Positions 12,471 through 30,338 of a stretch of DNA of 64,000 bases are shown one piece after another (position 1 is the stretch's first letter; each line of letters starts with the position of its first letter). Source of the stretch: Siniperca chuatsi (lineage: Eukaryota; Chordata; Actinopteri; Centrarchiformes; Sinipercidae); the NCBI RefSeq assembly GCF_020085105.1, contig NC_058064.1, positions 17,739,823 to 17,803,822 on the forward strand, in the 5' to 3' direction. The position numbers were made by a program, and so were the translations under genes. The notes beneath the pieces were generated by a model that made no database searches, was not told the origin of the DNA, and worked only from the letters and a program-made list of their open reading frames with translations.

Positions 12471-13373
12471 TTCTTGGCACTTCCTACCATTGTCTCAGAT
12501 ACTAATACTGATACTGATTGAGCTTCCATTGGGATCTACTAGCATTCTGCTAACTAGCATTTTGCTACCAAGAACTTGCACCACTACAACCTCCAGTAGT
12601 GGTCTCTTCTGACATAAAGAATAGCTGATGTTGAGGTTGCACCGCGCTCCACTTCCTGTTAAACACAACCCAGTCGAGCCAAAAGATAAACCAAAACAAG
12701 ATGCTTCTGCCAGCAAAAGAAAAAAAAGAAGATTTTTCACACTTTAAGCTTTAAAATGGATGCTATATTTGTCAGTGGGAGTGATTCTTAAACACAAAAG
12801 CAGAAAGTGAGCCGAAACCCTGGAAATCATGCTGGAACTTTCCTTTAAAATACAAAGTACAACAGCGTGGGCGAGAACAAGTGAGGGGCACCTGTTCTTA
12901 CTCACTCAGAGTTTGACTACAGTGTATAGAGCTTGCCTTCAGTATTTGACATTGTTTGCATCAGAGCTAATTTAGCCACCCTTGTAGAAACTATCACTGT
13001 GAAGATGTCGAAGCAGGGATTTGTATTCCATCCTCATTCACCTTTAGGCGGCAAAATATCCTCTCCAGAAGCAATATGCCGCTGAACATGCAGATATGCT
13101 GATTAAGTGTCCTAGTTATTGAGCTGGCCTGAGAGCTATGGCTAAAGACGGCGCGTGTATACGATATAAACAACCGAGGTAATGCGGTAACGCTCCTTAG
13201 TATTCCGCGTTCTTGCGGCGGCTGAGCAGACCTAAATAACTTGTGATGACGGTTAAATTTATACTGAGAGGCTGACAGCACAGCCTTCAGCACCAGCGGG
13301 GCTCCACGGCCCGACCCTGTGTCCGTAAACGTCTGTTTTTGCTCCACAACGCTGTCTCCCCCGTTTCAGCGTG

Positions 13374-18185
<4,812 letters not shown>

Positions 18186-18479
18186 ACTATCCTGTAAAGA
18201 CAACATAAAGAAAAAACCATCAGGTTGTGCACATCAGTCCAGTCACTGCTTCTACTGGTTTCGTACGGTTGTTCATCAACTAGCCATGTGAGTAGTCCCT
18301 AACTCACAGAGCCTCTAGCACTGCCTATTTCGCGAGGATCTGCTGATAAACATCGCTGTGCCACTTGCTAGTGTGAGCGGCCCTTTATCCTGCAATCCAT
18401 CACTTTGGCTAACACTGGCTGCAAAAAGTTACACTTGCTTTCAATGCGTGGAAGGTTCACACAATGCCCACCATGCAGG

Positions 18480-18709
18480 CTCCCCAACAGACCAGACCTA
18501 GTGTGTATCAAGCTCCAAAAACGCTGAATCCTACTCTTCCCATCATGTAGTTTGATTGCATCTTTCATTAGACCCTCAATTTCTGGCAAATACCCACGTC
18601 CTTCAAAGTCTGATGACATCATCAGGGTTATTTTTTTAGACTAGTACTCTGAGTAGTACTCTGAATGATGAATAAACTGATCTTAATGTGTAAAATCGGT
18701 GGAGTGCCC
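18480..18709. mobile_element. Second copy of the GGGCACTCCA TIR element (inverted)
   Basis: Reading from 18709 on the minus strand gives GGGCACTCCACCGATT, then AGATCAGTTTA, CATCAT, GAGTACTACTCAG and further on GGTCTAATGAAAG and TAGGATTCAGCGTTTTTGGA, all matching the copy at 10081-10401. The opposite terminus is not clear, so this copy is either longer or truncated. A 60-70 codon open frame in it is incidental. Confidence 0.6.
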
Positions 18710-20714
18710 CTTTAAAAATAATATTACTTTAAAACATGCCACAATACTTAATAGAATTACAGCTTCATAAAAAGGTTTAATGGAATCAAAATGCTGATTC
18801 AGAACAGAGTTAATAAAGAATTAAATTCATAAAGCCATGCATTGAAATCAAAGAGCAAAATACTAAATGACTCCTTGACAGCAGTGAGCAGAGTGCAGTT
18901 TACTGATGTCATGTCTTTTAGACTCTCAAATTCCAAAACATGATCTACTGCTTTACTTTTTTCCCTTCAATGTACAAAGTAACCAAGTGCTATCCAATCT
19001 GACATTTCAATGAGTGCAACTCTGGAACAGATCCCTTGACCACAGACTAACAGGAGTCTGGAGATACCCAAGTCAGATCCCTGGTACAAAAATATTCTTG
19101 TGACCCTGGAACAGGGGCAGAGAATCATGTGCTGGATGGCTCAAGGTCTGCAGGGTTTCATTCCAGGAACTAATCAGTGAAATCTCCACTTTCACTATGC
19201 ATTCCTTTGCGTTTTTACAGTCTCAGACAATATCAAACTGACAACCGATTGATGAAAACAAAGATGGAGGACAGAAAAAGATCCTAGGAATTTGCTTGTC
19301 ACCTGAGGAGGCCCATCATTCATTTCATATATGAACAGCACTTATCCATGCTCTCTTTTATGAAATGATTGTTCTCTCCCAGGCAATATGGGAACTATTT
19401 TCTCTACAAGCGCACATATCGACATCTTGGATTTGATGTGTAGCATTTGTGTGGGTGGAATGAAAACCACAAAGAGGAGAAGAAATGCATACTTATACTA
19501 GTGAGGTGGAGGCCACAAGCAGTAGTAGGTTTTTTTGAAAACCACACATGAATGATGATGTAAAAGACTATGAGGAAAAACGAAGGCTAAGTTTAATTGT
19601 CTTCTTCTTAAATTAATAGAATATTAACATGAGCAGATGTTGATACAAGGAAAGAGGAAGAGGGTGGATGTGTACATCATCAAAACATATCAGCAGTACG
19701 CCCTCAGAAAGTTATGAATGGGCTTGATTAGGTCACACAGAGATAAAATAGCCCTGCAGCCCAGAGATAGGACCCATGTTTCGTCTAGTTGCCGGCCCTT
19801 TTTCCGTCCTGGCCCCAGCAATCCCACAACAACAAGACGCTTCCTGACTTCTGAGAAAAATCACTGCTGCAAACTGCTCGGTTTGGGAGGTTTCTGTTGG
19901 GTGGAAAACGGGGACACTGGCAAATAAAGGTGTTGAGTTACTGAGGTCTGTACATATTTACCTGAGTGCAGCACTCCTAGGAAGCTCAGCTTAAAAGGGA
20001 AACGCCGCTGATGATCACCGATAAAATGACAAAAGCCCAAACACAAAGTAGCAAAAGCGGACTAATTACAGTTCTTGTGGTGTAGCCCACGTAAGCCCTA
20101 TCCGATGTTACATTTTTGAGAAGATGCACATCAGCTGTGGCGGGGACCCTCTATGTACCTAGGGAGCCAGCTTACATACTGTAGGTACCACAACAGCTTG
20201 ACACAGATGAACAATTCATGCATGGACTGGTGCTCTTTTTGGTCAACAATCTGAAAGTTTGGGTCACTCAGTCAGGGACGCCTGGTGGACAATATGTGAG
20301 CACGCTGAGTAGTGCAGCGCTGTGAAGTAGCTGGAGACAGGACAGTTTTCTCTGTTGATCATTGAAACTGACAATGATCGACCACAATGATTTTATTTTG
20401 ATTGACTACACAAACATGCCGGACTTCACTTCAATACGCTACTCACACTTCCCTTCCCACTGTCACTCTGGGGGCTGGGCAACATAGAGACTGCTGAAAA
20501 TTGGGCAGATAGTCATCATTAACAACACTGCAAGGTGCATATTTTCTTAACACATATTAGTAGTGGTAAATTCATACATTTTGGTCATAAACTAGAGCAG
20601 TGCTATACAGACATTTAGCCAGAACCTAATTATTATGACTCTACATTTGTATTCTAATTTCATTTTTTTCTAAAGTAAACATTGAAAATGCTTAAACAAT
20701 TTATTTGGAGTCGT

Positions 20715-21045
20715 GTTTATGGCCACCTGAGGAATATAAGTCCAATATTCACTCTCCTTTTAGCGCTGTTTTTGGTCTCCACCGACTCCTGAGGGAAATA
20801 TCTGGCTCTTTAGCTGCTAAATGCTCCACTGTGTTCACCAGCTAGCTGCTAACTTTGTCTGTCTGTTCTTTGGTAGCGTACAATGGCTTTTTAAAGAGCT
20901 TTTTCACTGAAACCAGCTGCCTGTTGCTGCCAAACACGACATCATGAGAGCAGAGAGACTAAACAGCAATGGTGAAGTTGTGGCTATGAAAACCAAACAG
21001 TGAGCTGAAAGATGTTAAAACACTCCATAGCTGAGGGGAACTGCA
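20715..21045 (+). repeat. Dispersed repeat, copy in stk38l intron 1
   Basis: Shares patches with 51185-51362 in the same orientation: tcgtgttt..tg.ccac, gagtccagtattc-like, agctctgttt-like and, at the end, gagctgaaag followed by ttaaaac/ctaaaac and ccatagctga/ccgtagctga. It is an old interspersed repeat of unknown class. Confidence 0.5.
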
Positions 21046-23036
21046 GAGTCCGGTGGTAATTCTCTATGGGTTTGTCACTATGAGCACCCCTTCCATTGCT
21101 AATATAAAACTATTGACTATAGCCTCTTTAATAATGTTAAATCACAGAATGTTTTTAGTGGTCTGTGCAAATCTAACTGCATTTAAAGGCTACAATTTAA
21201 TCAAAGCTAACAATATCTTTTTTTTCCTCTCCTTTCTTTTTTGCCATATTGCCTAGATCTACGAGTTTGGTGAACGAAGCTGAAATTGAACAATGGAATT
21301 AATGTGCACACTTGAGCCATGGGCCTGGATGGGTTTCGTGCTTGTTTTCCCACCAAGGTGGAAAACGAAGCGTCATTAAAAATGTTAGCTCACAGCTGAG
21401 CCAGCTGGCCCTTTAGCTCAGTGTGAGGGGATTCAGTTTGGCTTGAAGTTAACCAAATGGACCCCATAGCTAAACAAACAAGGCTACACCAGTCAGGCAC
21501 TTATAAAGAAGGCATTATAAAAGCGAGCTCACTATCTGGAGACTAAAGTGTGAAGCGTAAAATAGGGCAGGGGCCAAGTCTGGCCAGCCAGAACTATAAT
21601 CTACAAAGAAAGTAAAGGATTTGGTCTCCTCTAATTACTGAAACTGTTAAAGGATAAGTCCACCCAAATTACACAAAATATAAAGTCATTTCCTACATTC
21701 ATGTAGTGGTACCTAGCTATGCAGATAGTTTTAGTTTTATTTGCCAAGCTTTTGAGATCTCCTACACGGAGATTTCCGCTACTACCTCAATACAATGGAG
21801 GTGAAAGGAGGAAACGAATAATCCTATTGTCACACTGTAATTCATTATCTAACCTGGCAGATAATGAGCTGAGAGTTAGACTCAACGCTTTATGTGTGTA
21901 GGGAAATGTTTTTTATCTATTAAATGAAAAGTTGAGATTCAAATCAAATCCAGGCAAAAGATCCAGAGTGTAACTTTTTTCCCCCCCAGATGTTGGATTT
22001 CTCAGCTTGGTGTAAAATTAGTTGAGTTAATGTGCGAGTATGGAAATACACACACACACACACAGACACACTCCACCCTTCAAGTAGTGTAAGTGACTGG
22101 ACAGGAAACCCTTTCCGTCCTGAATGAAAGGGCTCAGTCATGACGCCTGAGAGAGGAATGGGGCGCACACACATGTTCCCTTACACACACACACAAACAG
22201 AATAAACTGAAAGCCTAGAACAAAAATAACATATATTGGTCCAACATTTCTGATCAAGTTACACAACCACTTTTGTGTTGAAAAGGCATTCTAATAATGG
22301 GAACTTCATGGTGTGTATAAATTATTCAATAATATTTCTAACATTATGCAGTATCATCTAATATATTCATTATATGTCCTTATTCATAGTTATACGGTGT
22401 TTGTTTATCCAGTGGCAATATATACTTCTGAATATGCTTCAAAATTGGAAAGAAATGCCAAAAAACATAGATTAATATCAGATATATTTTATCTATATAT
22501 TTGCAAATGTGTTTTGTCAATGTATTTAAAATTAAAAGTGGACAAAATAAATGTCACACGTATAACTTATGTTTATGTTTAGTATGTAACGTAATTGTCA
22601 TGCTTTTAACCCACTGTGCTGATTTACACTACCTTCATTTCCCTGCAGATGGTGTGTACCTGCATGGAGCATTAAACGACCTATGTATGTAACGTTAAAC
22701 ACATTAATGTCTTGTCTGGCTAATATTTCAGGTCGTCACAACTCAGCTAAATTTAAACTTTTCGTGCTACCCTGTCAAACCTCTACGCTACAGCTGCCTG
22801 GCACATGATGGCTGATACTAGATAATATTCCTTATTGAGATACCAAGAAGTTTTAATAATATGAGGTTACTTCATACAAATATTTGGTCAGTTTGTTGCT
22901 GTGTTGTGTTAGCTAGCTAGTATTTGCCCGCTATATTCCATTTGCGTCTCTGTCTGGCAGGTTCCATGACACCAACAAATAAAAATCAGACAGCATAAAA
23001 ATAAAGAGCATTCTGTGGGAAATATTTTCCACCTAC

Positions 23037-23330
23037 CTCCGTGTCCTGCTCCAGAGTCAATTCTTGGCTTGCCGCCAGCCCACGACCCAGTAGAAAAATA
23101 ATATATAATGTGTTTTTTTGTATTTTTCTGCCTAATATTTAGGCAGTTGAATGCTAGAAGCTCCAGTTATTGGCCACCGTTTAGAGGAACTTATCAGGCA
23201 GCACAGTAAACATCGCCGATATTAACGTCAAATCATAACAAAAGTGATCTGACGTTGACAGCAATCTAACCTGAAATAATTTGAAAATATTTTACTGTCT
23301 TCATTTGTAATCCCTGACCTCGAAATTCAT
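23037..23330 (-). other. stk38l: Candidate non-coding first exon of stk38l
   Basis: A strong minus-strand donor, GGAG|GTAGGT, lies at 23037/23036. It is preceded in transcript direction by about 300 bp without a needed frame, and CCAAT boxes sit just upstream. The stk38l start-codon exon needs such an exon. The transcription start is unknown and the right boundary given is approximate. Confidence 0.4.
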
Positions 23331-23429
23331 CGTTTCCCCCAGCCTTTATCGCTATAAAATACGAAATAAGCAGCGATGCTTCCTGGGACCGTCAGGCTCA
23401 TCAGACGCTCCGGCCACGCAACGGCGTAG

Positions 23430-23545
23430 TATTTGAATGACGTTAGCAAGAACCAATCGACAAAAAAGAAAAGGACCAGTTGTTTCCACTGGCCAATCAT
23501 GTAAAGAACATGCAGGAGAGGGACGTGTGTATTAGCCAATCAGAA
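23430..23545 (-). promoter_or_regulatory. Inferred stk38l promoter with three CCAAT boxes
   Basis: CCAAT motifs on the plus strand at 23453, 23493 and 23536 are spaced 40 and 43 bp apart, each in a CCAATC context, which fits NF-Y sites in array. A TGACGTTA CRE-like site lies at about 23438. They sit upstream of the candidate first exon of stk38l on the minus strand. Confidence 0.45.
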
Positions 23546-25256
23546 GCTCTAAACCGCCCAGCAAGGGTTGTGTTCCAGGACGCAGGTTCATTTGGCTAGC
23601 AAACATTTGCAGCTATGAAAGAATATACTGTATCTGCAGTAGTTGTAAGCTTTGTTACATAATTTTATTAGTTATGCTTAGTGCAAAGAAGTACTTTTTT
23701 TAAGAATCATAATAAACAAACAGTGTAAAATTATTTGTTTCTTCACACATAAATAGCAGATGCCATACGAACTACAAGAGGATATTTAAGGTCAATAAAA
23801 GGTCACACTGTGATCAAAACTACAAATAGATGACCAAGAGACATTTACAGGAAAAAAGTATAAAAATATAAAAGCAAAACTGTAATCTACTGTATATCAG
23901 TGGACATTTCATAGGACTACTTTTATCAAAGGTCTATAGGACAAAGAGCAGGTGTATGTAGTAAACAATTACCCCAATTACAACTGAAAAATGCAGATAA
24001 CAAAACTGTGACACTAACAACAAACTTTTGCTGACCAAAACTGGTAGGTGAAGTTTCTCTGCCATAAATCTCCTTATTTGGACGGGTTGAGTGCTTTTAC
24101 TGTTAGAGCCATGATGTCAACATGCACTGAGGTAGGTGTGCCCTGCTAAAACATCTGGGTGTGGTGTCCAGCAGACAAGGCTGTTTTTATATTTCTCACA
24201 TCAACAGCGCCCACTGAGCTGTGACAGCACCTATATTTAGATTTTGGTGATAAACTCTCTGGCCAGCAGCCTAAGCTTCGCAAAGTTCAGTCTGAAACGG
24301 ACTGCTGAGCCACATTTTTGATGAAATCAAGACTGCACCGCATGACTGCTGTTGTGTGAAAACACTAACTACAGTTAGCGTCCTATTCGATAAATCATCC
24401 TGTGACCACCCAAGTCCCAGAAAACAGACACATACAAAACGGTCTTATCTTTAGAGACTTCATAAAAAAAGCTTATTAGAGCTTTTGATGTCACAAAAAT
24501 ACATTCATTTGGGTAGTTTATGCAATTTATGTGCCAGTGTTCCCCACAAAATATATCTTTTAGTCATCAGCAGCTTGTCATTTTTCCCCATGCTATTTGT
24601 ATCTTGTGAAATCTTCTCAGACATCATGAAATATACTAAAAGCAGAGCTTAGGTCCTAAAAACATTTTTGACATTTTGAAGAGGTTCTAACCAAGCAGCA
24701 CCAGCATGTTACATTTCAGGTGTTTAACTGTGTTTAAGCAGAATGAACCTCCAGTCCTTGATTACCAATAAACAACGAATGAGAATGAAACACCAGGTCA
24801 CATGAGCGGTCATTCCCTAAAAAGTGGAAGAAATTGGGATCAGTTCAACAAAAGCACTGAGTGCATCATTCATCGGATCATTTTGTAGAGTTCATATTTT
24901 CATGATTTATCATCATTTGTGTGATTCTCCAATACTATACAATAAGGCGCCACAGTTGTTTGTTATTAAGGACTGACAAATACTAGAATATAATCTAGTT
25001 CCATGCATTTTGGAAATTAATTTTTCAAATAAATATTTCGAGAGGGGAAAATCGCTTGTGAACACTAACTGCAATTACCATCCTGCATGTTCTGGAGATA
25101 AAAATGCTTCTAATTGTTTTCCAAAAAAAACCCAAAACATTTTATTGGAAAACAATTTCAAGAATGTATGAAAACAATTCTGTCAATCTAAAAATCAGTT
25201 GATGTAAAGTTACAAATAGTTGGAACAAATGAAATCCCCGAAGACTTTGTTCAAGC
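23546..25256. other. Intergenic spacer between stk38l promoter and med21 3' end
   Basis: AT-rich single-copy-looking sequence. I found no exon, RNA gene or clear repeat in it. Confidence 0.5.
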
Positions 25257-25262
25257 TTTATT
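25257..25262 (-). terminator. med21: Candidate med21 poly(A) signal
   Basis: AATAAA on the minus strand (plus-strand TTTATT), 592 bp beyond the med21 stop codon. It is the first canonical hexamer that I noticed downstream. Confidence 0.4.
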
Positions 25263-25853
25263 AAAAAAAAAAAAGAACAAGATGCTTCAGACATGGAGTT
25301 AAAGTGAGCTGAGCGGATCTGTTAACTGCTCTGAAGAGTGTTGTGAGTTAGGATAATCCAAAACCAGAATTTCAATTGTTTCATTCATAAATATCTACAA
25401 AACCAGACCTAATCAATATACAACATATACATAAAACATAAAAAACATGACAGGGTGACTGTTCACACATTCAGACCACAGTCTGGACTGTAAAGAAGTA
25501 TTTTTCCAAACTTTCTGTATCAGCAGAAAGGTAAACAAAAAAACAGTGTGTATGTGAAGACGTCTTCTTGTACTCTTTCCCAACTGGCATCTAGTGTTTT
25601 ACACTCAAGATACATTTTTCAGTGCGTGTTTGCTGTCAGACCAGTGGCTGCTGTGTGACGATAACATTGTAATTAAGCGATAAAAGTGATATTTCACTTA
25701 ATGCATGGCACCTGGCATTTCCTTTACAGATACATTCAGCATATCTTTGAGTGTTTTGAGGCTTGCAGCTGATGTCTGAGGGTAAAAATTAAGAGTGAAA
25801 ATGAAAGGGAAATGACGGGAAAACTGTCCAGAACTGCATTATGTACGTTGTGG

Positions 25854-28800
25854 TCAGGATTCGGCTGGTGAAGGATGGCTCGGTGCTCCGTTGCGGGTGC
25901 GGAGCTGAGACTGGGCAATGTCAGCCAGGGCGCTCTGGATCTTCTCCAGCAGCATATCGCCGCGGTAAACCACCTCCTCCAGACGAGCTGCTGCCTCGTG
26001 GTTCTCCTCCTCCAGCTGCCGTAGACTGGCCGCCTGGCGAGAGGTCACAGCCGGTCAGATTCATTCACAATGAAAGCTGGCGGTATTTTCTGTGTTTTTG
26101 TGCATTAAATGACTGACGGGAGTGCATTTTTTAAAATTATTATTTATGCAAATCAATGCACAAACAAACCGTACAAACTGTGAGCTTCAGCCCTTACACT
26201 AATCCAAAGATGCAACATCCTTTGTTCTAAAGCCTCAATTTTTATGACAAGAGGTTCGGTGATTGACGACCCTCTCTCTCTCTCCCTAACTTACCTGATG
26301 ACAACAGACCAACACAGCCAAACTCTATGCCAAGTCTTCAAGCCACAATAGATGGAGAAACACGAAAATATACCTAGTTTAAAGGATGGTTCATCTAAAT
26401 AATAATGAACCTCAGCACATGAGCCCAAAAAACTGAATCGCCAGATACAACTAGAATTAAGTGAGACAATAAGGTAACCTTTTCACTCCGTTACTGCATC
26501 ATACTCTGTTTTACTGATCAATAGTTGGATGCTGTCAAGACAAAGCTGCCAGTTAGCTGTAATTGACTGATGACAGTCTGATGGCTCAGGATGGAAAACG
26601 CATCACTTTTATTTTTTCTCAGAGAAAAGAAAAAACAAAACAGATGTAAGGGAAGTGAGCCACAAGTGTGCTCAGAGTCACTTGGGATGTTCCCCTGCAG
26701 CTGATAACTTCTCTTATTAAATATTGTTTTGACACAGTTACTTATGAAGTGTGTGAATCTTTGCCTAAATACATTACAGGCATCTAAAAAGGAGCACTGG
26801 ACAACTGCTCGGTATTTCTCTGTCTGCAGATATATCCTCATTTTTTTGTAAATCTGTTTACAGTGCTTATGAGCTCCAGTAATGTGGAGATGTTGGAGCG
26901 GGTAATTGATATGTTCTTTGATGTTGGTGTTTTCTTTGACACCATTTATCTATTGGATGCCATATGAAGTCTTGTCACCAAACACCATATTGTCACGCTT
27001 TTATTATTTGTATTATTACTATCATCCAATATTGTACTACTGATTTCTGTAGTGTATACTTACCTGTATATTACATACCTCAATTTATAAAATCACTGTA
27101 CAATTATTTCCAGCTCTCATGTAAGCAATTCCAATGAAGCACCTTCCTATACCAATCCAAGAAAATATGCAGTATCTGCATGACTTGCACTAACCATTTA
27201 CATAATATTACCAGGCACTACTCTTTATATTGGACAGAGCTTCAAACATCTTTCGTACAAGAGTAGATTGAGGATATCCATGGGCAGTATCCTCGTATAT
27301 CCTCTGATTTCAAGACAGGAGCCCAACAGCAACGGTGTTGATCTTTCCTCTCGTGTTCTGAAGCTAACCAAGTGACAGAATCAAACTCTTTCAACTTTTG
27401 TCTACGCTCTTTGAGTCTCTGATACAGGCGGTATTTGTTCTTATAAAGGCAGTGATAAGAACATTAACAAAGGAAATTATTTTTTTGTTCCAAAGCTCAA
27501 AAATGCAATGTTGAAAGATGTTTGGGATGGAAAGGGTCATTTGCAGCACTGTATGCACTCAACTATCAAACTTCCCATTCTTAACTTCTGAGTGACGTAA
27601 ACTAGAAATGAACTCAAGAGGAAAATAAGAATCAGTGATGTCCTTATCACAGTACACTGATACTTAAAATGACATGTTTTGGAGTCTGTGGATTTTAATT
27701 GATGAAGACTAACTGGTGTAACTTTGAATCTAGTGACAAAAATCTGTGCTCAAAAATACATGGAAAGTCATACTCTACCCTAATAGTCATTCCAGATATA
27801 CATCGGTTACTCACTCCTATCACTTGCATTATTTTTTACCCAACTACCCCACAGGGATCATTTAATCTAATATAACGTTCTATTTTCAGGAAAGGAACCA
27901 ACACGGAAAGAGCAGCACGCCTTCCTCTCTTTTTCCATTGTAGACAAAGTAAGAAATTAACTTAAAGCAGCTCACAAAACACACTGAGCCTTCTTCTGAT
28001 AAGGTGTTGCATCTGAATTTCAGAGCTAATCAGAAGACAGAAAATCTTAGTCGTTCTTTAAATTATCAAACCTTAAAACTATTGTACATACAATTATTTT
28101 GTAAGTGTTGCAATATGATTTAGGAAAGAGAAATATTTATCTATTGTATATAATAAATTGATTGATTGATAAGTGCGTATGTTTCTGTAATTAAAAAATG
28201 TTTATCCAAGAGCATATTAGCAGCTACTAGGCTTCTTACAATAAATAACCAGCAGAGTGGCCTGAAAACGGACTACAATCATTTGGTTGATTGTTTTATA
28301 CCCTTAAGCAGACATTATTTTCTTTTTCAGAGTCTTGAGCTGTCAATGTTGAAAGTAGCTGTACAAGCGTTCATCTGGCTCCCTCTGCTGACTGAAAGCT
28401 AGAAATACCAACCGGGCTTTTGTGTGTGTTCATCCTTCATACCTTTTAGTCATAGAATCTGTAACTGTCTGTCTGAAAGGTACTTGTGAATGTGCTGACC
28501 TGCAGAGCTGCCGTGGACTCCTCACTGGGCAGAGAGTCAATTAGTACATCCACATCTTTGGCTGTTCTGGCGATCAGGGCTGCAAATAGCTGGGCATATT
28601 CTAGATGGAGGTTAAAAAAAATTTAAAAAACGTTTTGAACCCTAATGTTAAACAAATCACATTTCTCTATCCTGTAAGTCAAACAGAAAAGACAGATAAT
28701 ATTAAGGGACATAGATATACGTGGGAAGAAGACAACAGCAATGTTTCCAATACCTAAAGATACAATATTGTAGCCGGATGAGCAGCAGAAGTGCCGTTTA

Positions 28801-29977
28801 GTTTCACTTCATTACTCATTATTATAGTATTTGTATATGTGCAGTGATTCAGAGGTCTGGAACCAGGCTAAGGGTACTGACCAATACAAACTAATTGGGA
28901 TCATTCTTCTCATGTGTATAGTTACATAAAGCTGTAACTTCAGTTCTTAATTATCAGTGGCAAATTCATAAACCTATATTCAGAATCAGAAATACTTTAT
29001 TGATCCCCGAGGGGAAACTCTTTTGTTACAACAGCTCACTATCACGTCAATGCACACAGGAATAGAAGTACCAAGCAAAAAATATAATACACTATAATAC
29101 AGGTCAGATAAATTAAGTACCAAGTGGGTATAAGTATAAAATTAAAATAAGTGTAAAGTACAAAGCGGAGTTACCGGTTGATGATAAGTGTGTACGGTAT
29201 CAAATTATTTTTAGGCCTATGAAATTTTCAAGTATTGATGATGGTTTGTAAAATTGTGTTTTTGCAAATGATGCCTGTAACTGTTATATGGATTGGTCAC
29301 ATCTGGCAAACACCCCATCAATTGAATAAGGTCAATATTGGATTAGTACATCAATAACTTAAACCTGAGGGTGTTGAGAGGCAAGATCTATTAAATGAGA
29401 AGATAGAGAGGTAAATGACAAAGACGAGGGATTATAGGTTTAAAATGAGTAAACCACCTTCGGTTGGGTTTGCTGGCTGATCTTTGTTGATAGCCGTCTG
29501 GATGTTACTGAAGGAGGCAGGGGGCGCACATTGTTGCAGCACACCGATGGCATTACAAAACTGATCTGCAAGCTGGACACACAAAACAATAGCATTTAGA
29601 TTTTAATTTCATTCAAGCAAGGAGCTAGTTGTTGACGCAGCCAGTCCGCGGCCCGTTTGCTACGTAGTAACTATGAGTCACTTTGATGTTCCAATGTGTT
29701 AACACTGCAATACTGTAGCAAATGTTTCTGTGTACGATATAACCTGAAGCTTAACTTGTTCGTGATACAGGCCCCTGGTCGTTAGCTACGTTTTCCAGTG
29801 ATGTAACAATGTTAACAAGTTACTGAAAAAATGTGGCTACTGCTTCGCAATAGCTACACCTTCAAATGATATAACCAGTCAAAATATCATTATTTTCCGT
29901 TAGTTATCGTTTAAAAACTCCAAACTGTGTCTTACCGAATTGACAGCGTCTTGGAGCTGTGTTAGCCTGTCCGCCAT
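25854..29977 (-). CDS. med21: Mediator complex subunit 21
   Basis: Small subunit of the Mediator middle module (SRB7 in yeast). It pairs with MED7 through a helical bundle and coiled coil and is needed for RNA polymerase II recruitment in the nucleus. Coding exons (minus): 29936-29977 ([14 protein letters not shown]), 29458-29572, 28500-28600 and 25854-26033. All junctions are GT-AG and in phase, giving 145 aa against 144 in human. Recognisable blocks are [38 protein letters not shown] and, at the C-terminus, [22 protein letters not shown] and [10 protein letters not shown], which forms the coiled-coil end. The start is the first ATG of the conserved N-terminus. The gene is head-to-head with fgfr1op2. 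Nothing is missing; the last dozen residues after QLRTRNG are divergent, as usual. Confidence 0.96.
28981..29200 (-). repeat. LINE-tail repeat in med21 intron 2
   Basis: Inverted copy of the 220-bp repeat at 16497-16719, with the same ccccgaggggaaactctttt tail read from the other strand. It lies in the intron between exons 29458-29572 and 28500-28600, in the sense direction of med21 transcription. Confidence 0.75.
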
Positions 29978-30338
29978 ATTTTCTGTAATTTAACAAATCC
30001 CGCTGTCATTGTCGCGAGAATGTCCAGATATCATAGAATCTCGCAGGATTGGACGCTATTTTGCAAGCTTTGGTTTGGATATTATCGTTTAGGTTAGCTG
30101 TAGCCACTTAAATCATCTCAAGACTTACTTTACAGCAAACGAGTAAAGTGTTTAAATCAACGAGTTCATATATGCTGACATCTCCTTGTGTTTTAAAAGG
30201 GAACAGAGCTGCATCAAAACCTCTACTTGTTGCTTCTTGATGGGGACTAATTAGCCTGTAGCTAATGTTAGCTACCAAACAGCAACAGGAAGTAACGGAC
30301 TAGCTAAATTCCAATGTCTTGCACTTTGAGTTCTCCAG
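29978..30338. promoter_or_regulatory. Divergent med21/fgfr1op2 promoter region
   Basis: The med21 start codon is at 29977 on the minus strand, and fgfr1op2 runs rightward from an untranslated first exon. A possible donor, TCCAG|GTACTG, lies at 30338/30339. Near the middle are TCGCGAGA (30012-30019), the core of the TCTCGCGAGA element common in housekeeping bidirectional promoters, and an inverted CCAAT box (GGATTGG, 30046-30052). There is no TATA box. The exact start sites cannot be read from sequence. Confidence 0.5.

Larger units (their letters stand above)
8351..13373. other. Intergenic region downstream of stk38l, with repeats
   Basis: No independent gene is supported. The right part must include the stk38l 3' untranslated region, running leftward from 13373, but I cannot fix its poly(A) site. 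Repeats inside are a TIR element at 10081-10401 and a dispersed element at 12292-12470. The part at 13.0-13.35 kb has unusually many CpGs for a spacer and a 117-codon minus-strand open frame with no recognisable features. Confidence 0.5.
18192..23036 (-). other. stk38l: Probable stk38l intron 1
   Basis: The start-codon exon (18052-18191) begins with an acceptor, so an upstream non-coding exon must exist. The stretch between it and the donor candidate at 23036 holds no coding exon that I can support. It contains an inverted copy of the 10.1-kb TIR element (18480-18709), a dispersed repeat at 20715-21045, a CA microsatellite at 22050-22068, and otherwise AT-rich unassigned sequence. Confidence 0.55.

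Noticed and set aside
18368-18622. 84-codon minus-strand open frame in stk38l intron 1
   Set aside because: It lies in the second copy of the short TIR element and has no similarity to a transposase or other family.
22050-22200. CA-rich repeats as a possible array of direct repeats or CRISPR-like structure
   Set aside because: Simple dinucleotide runs without repeat-spacer order; CRISPR is not expected in vertebrate DNA.
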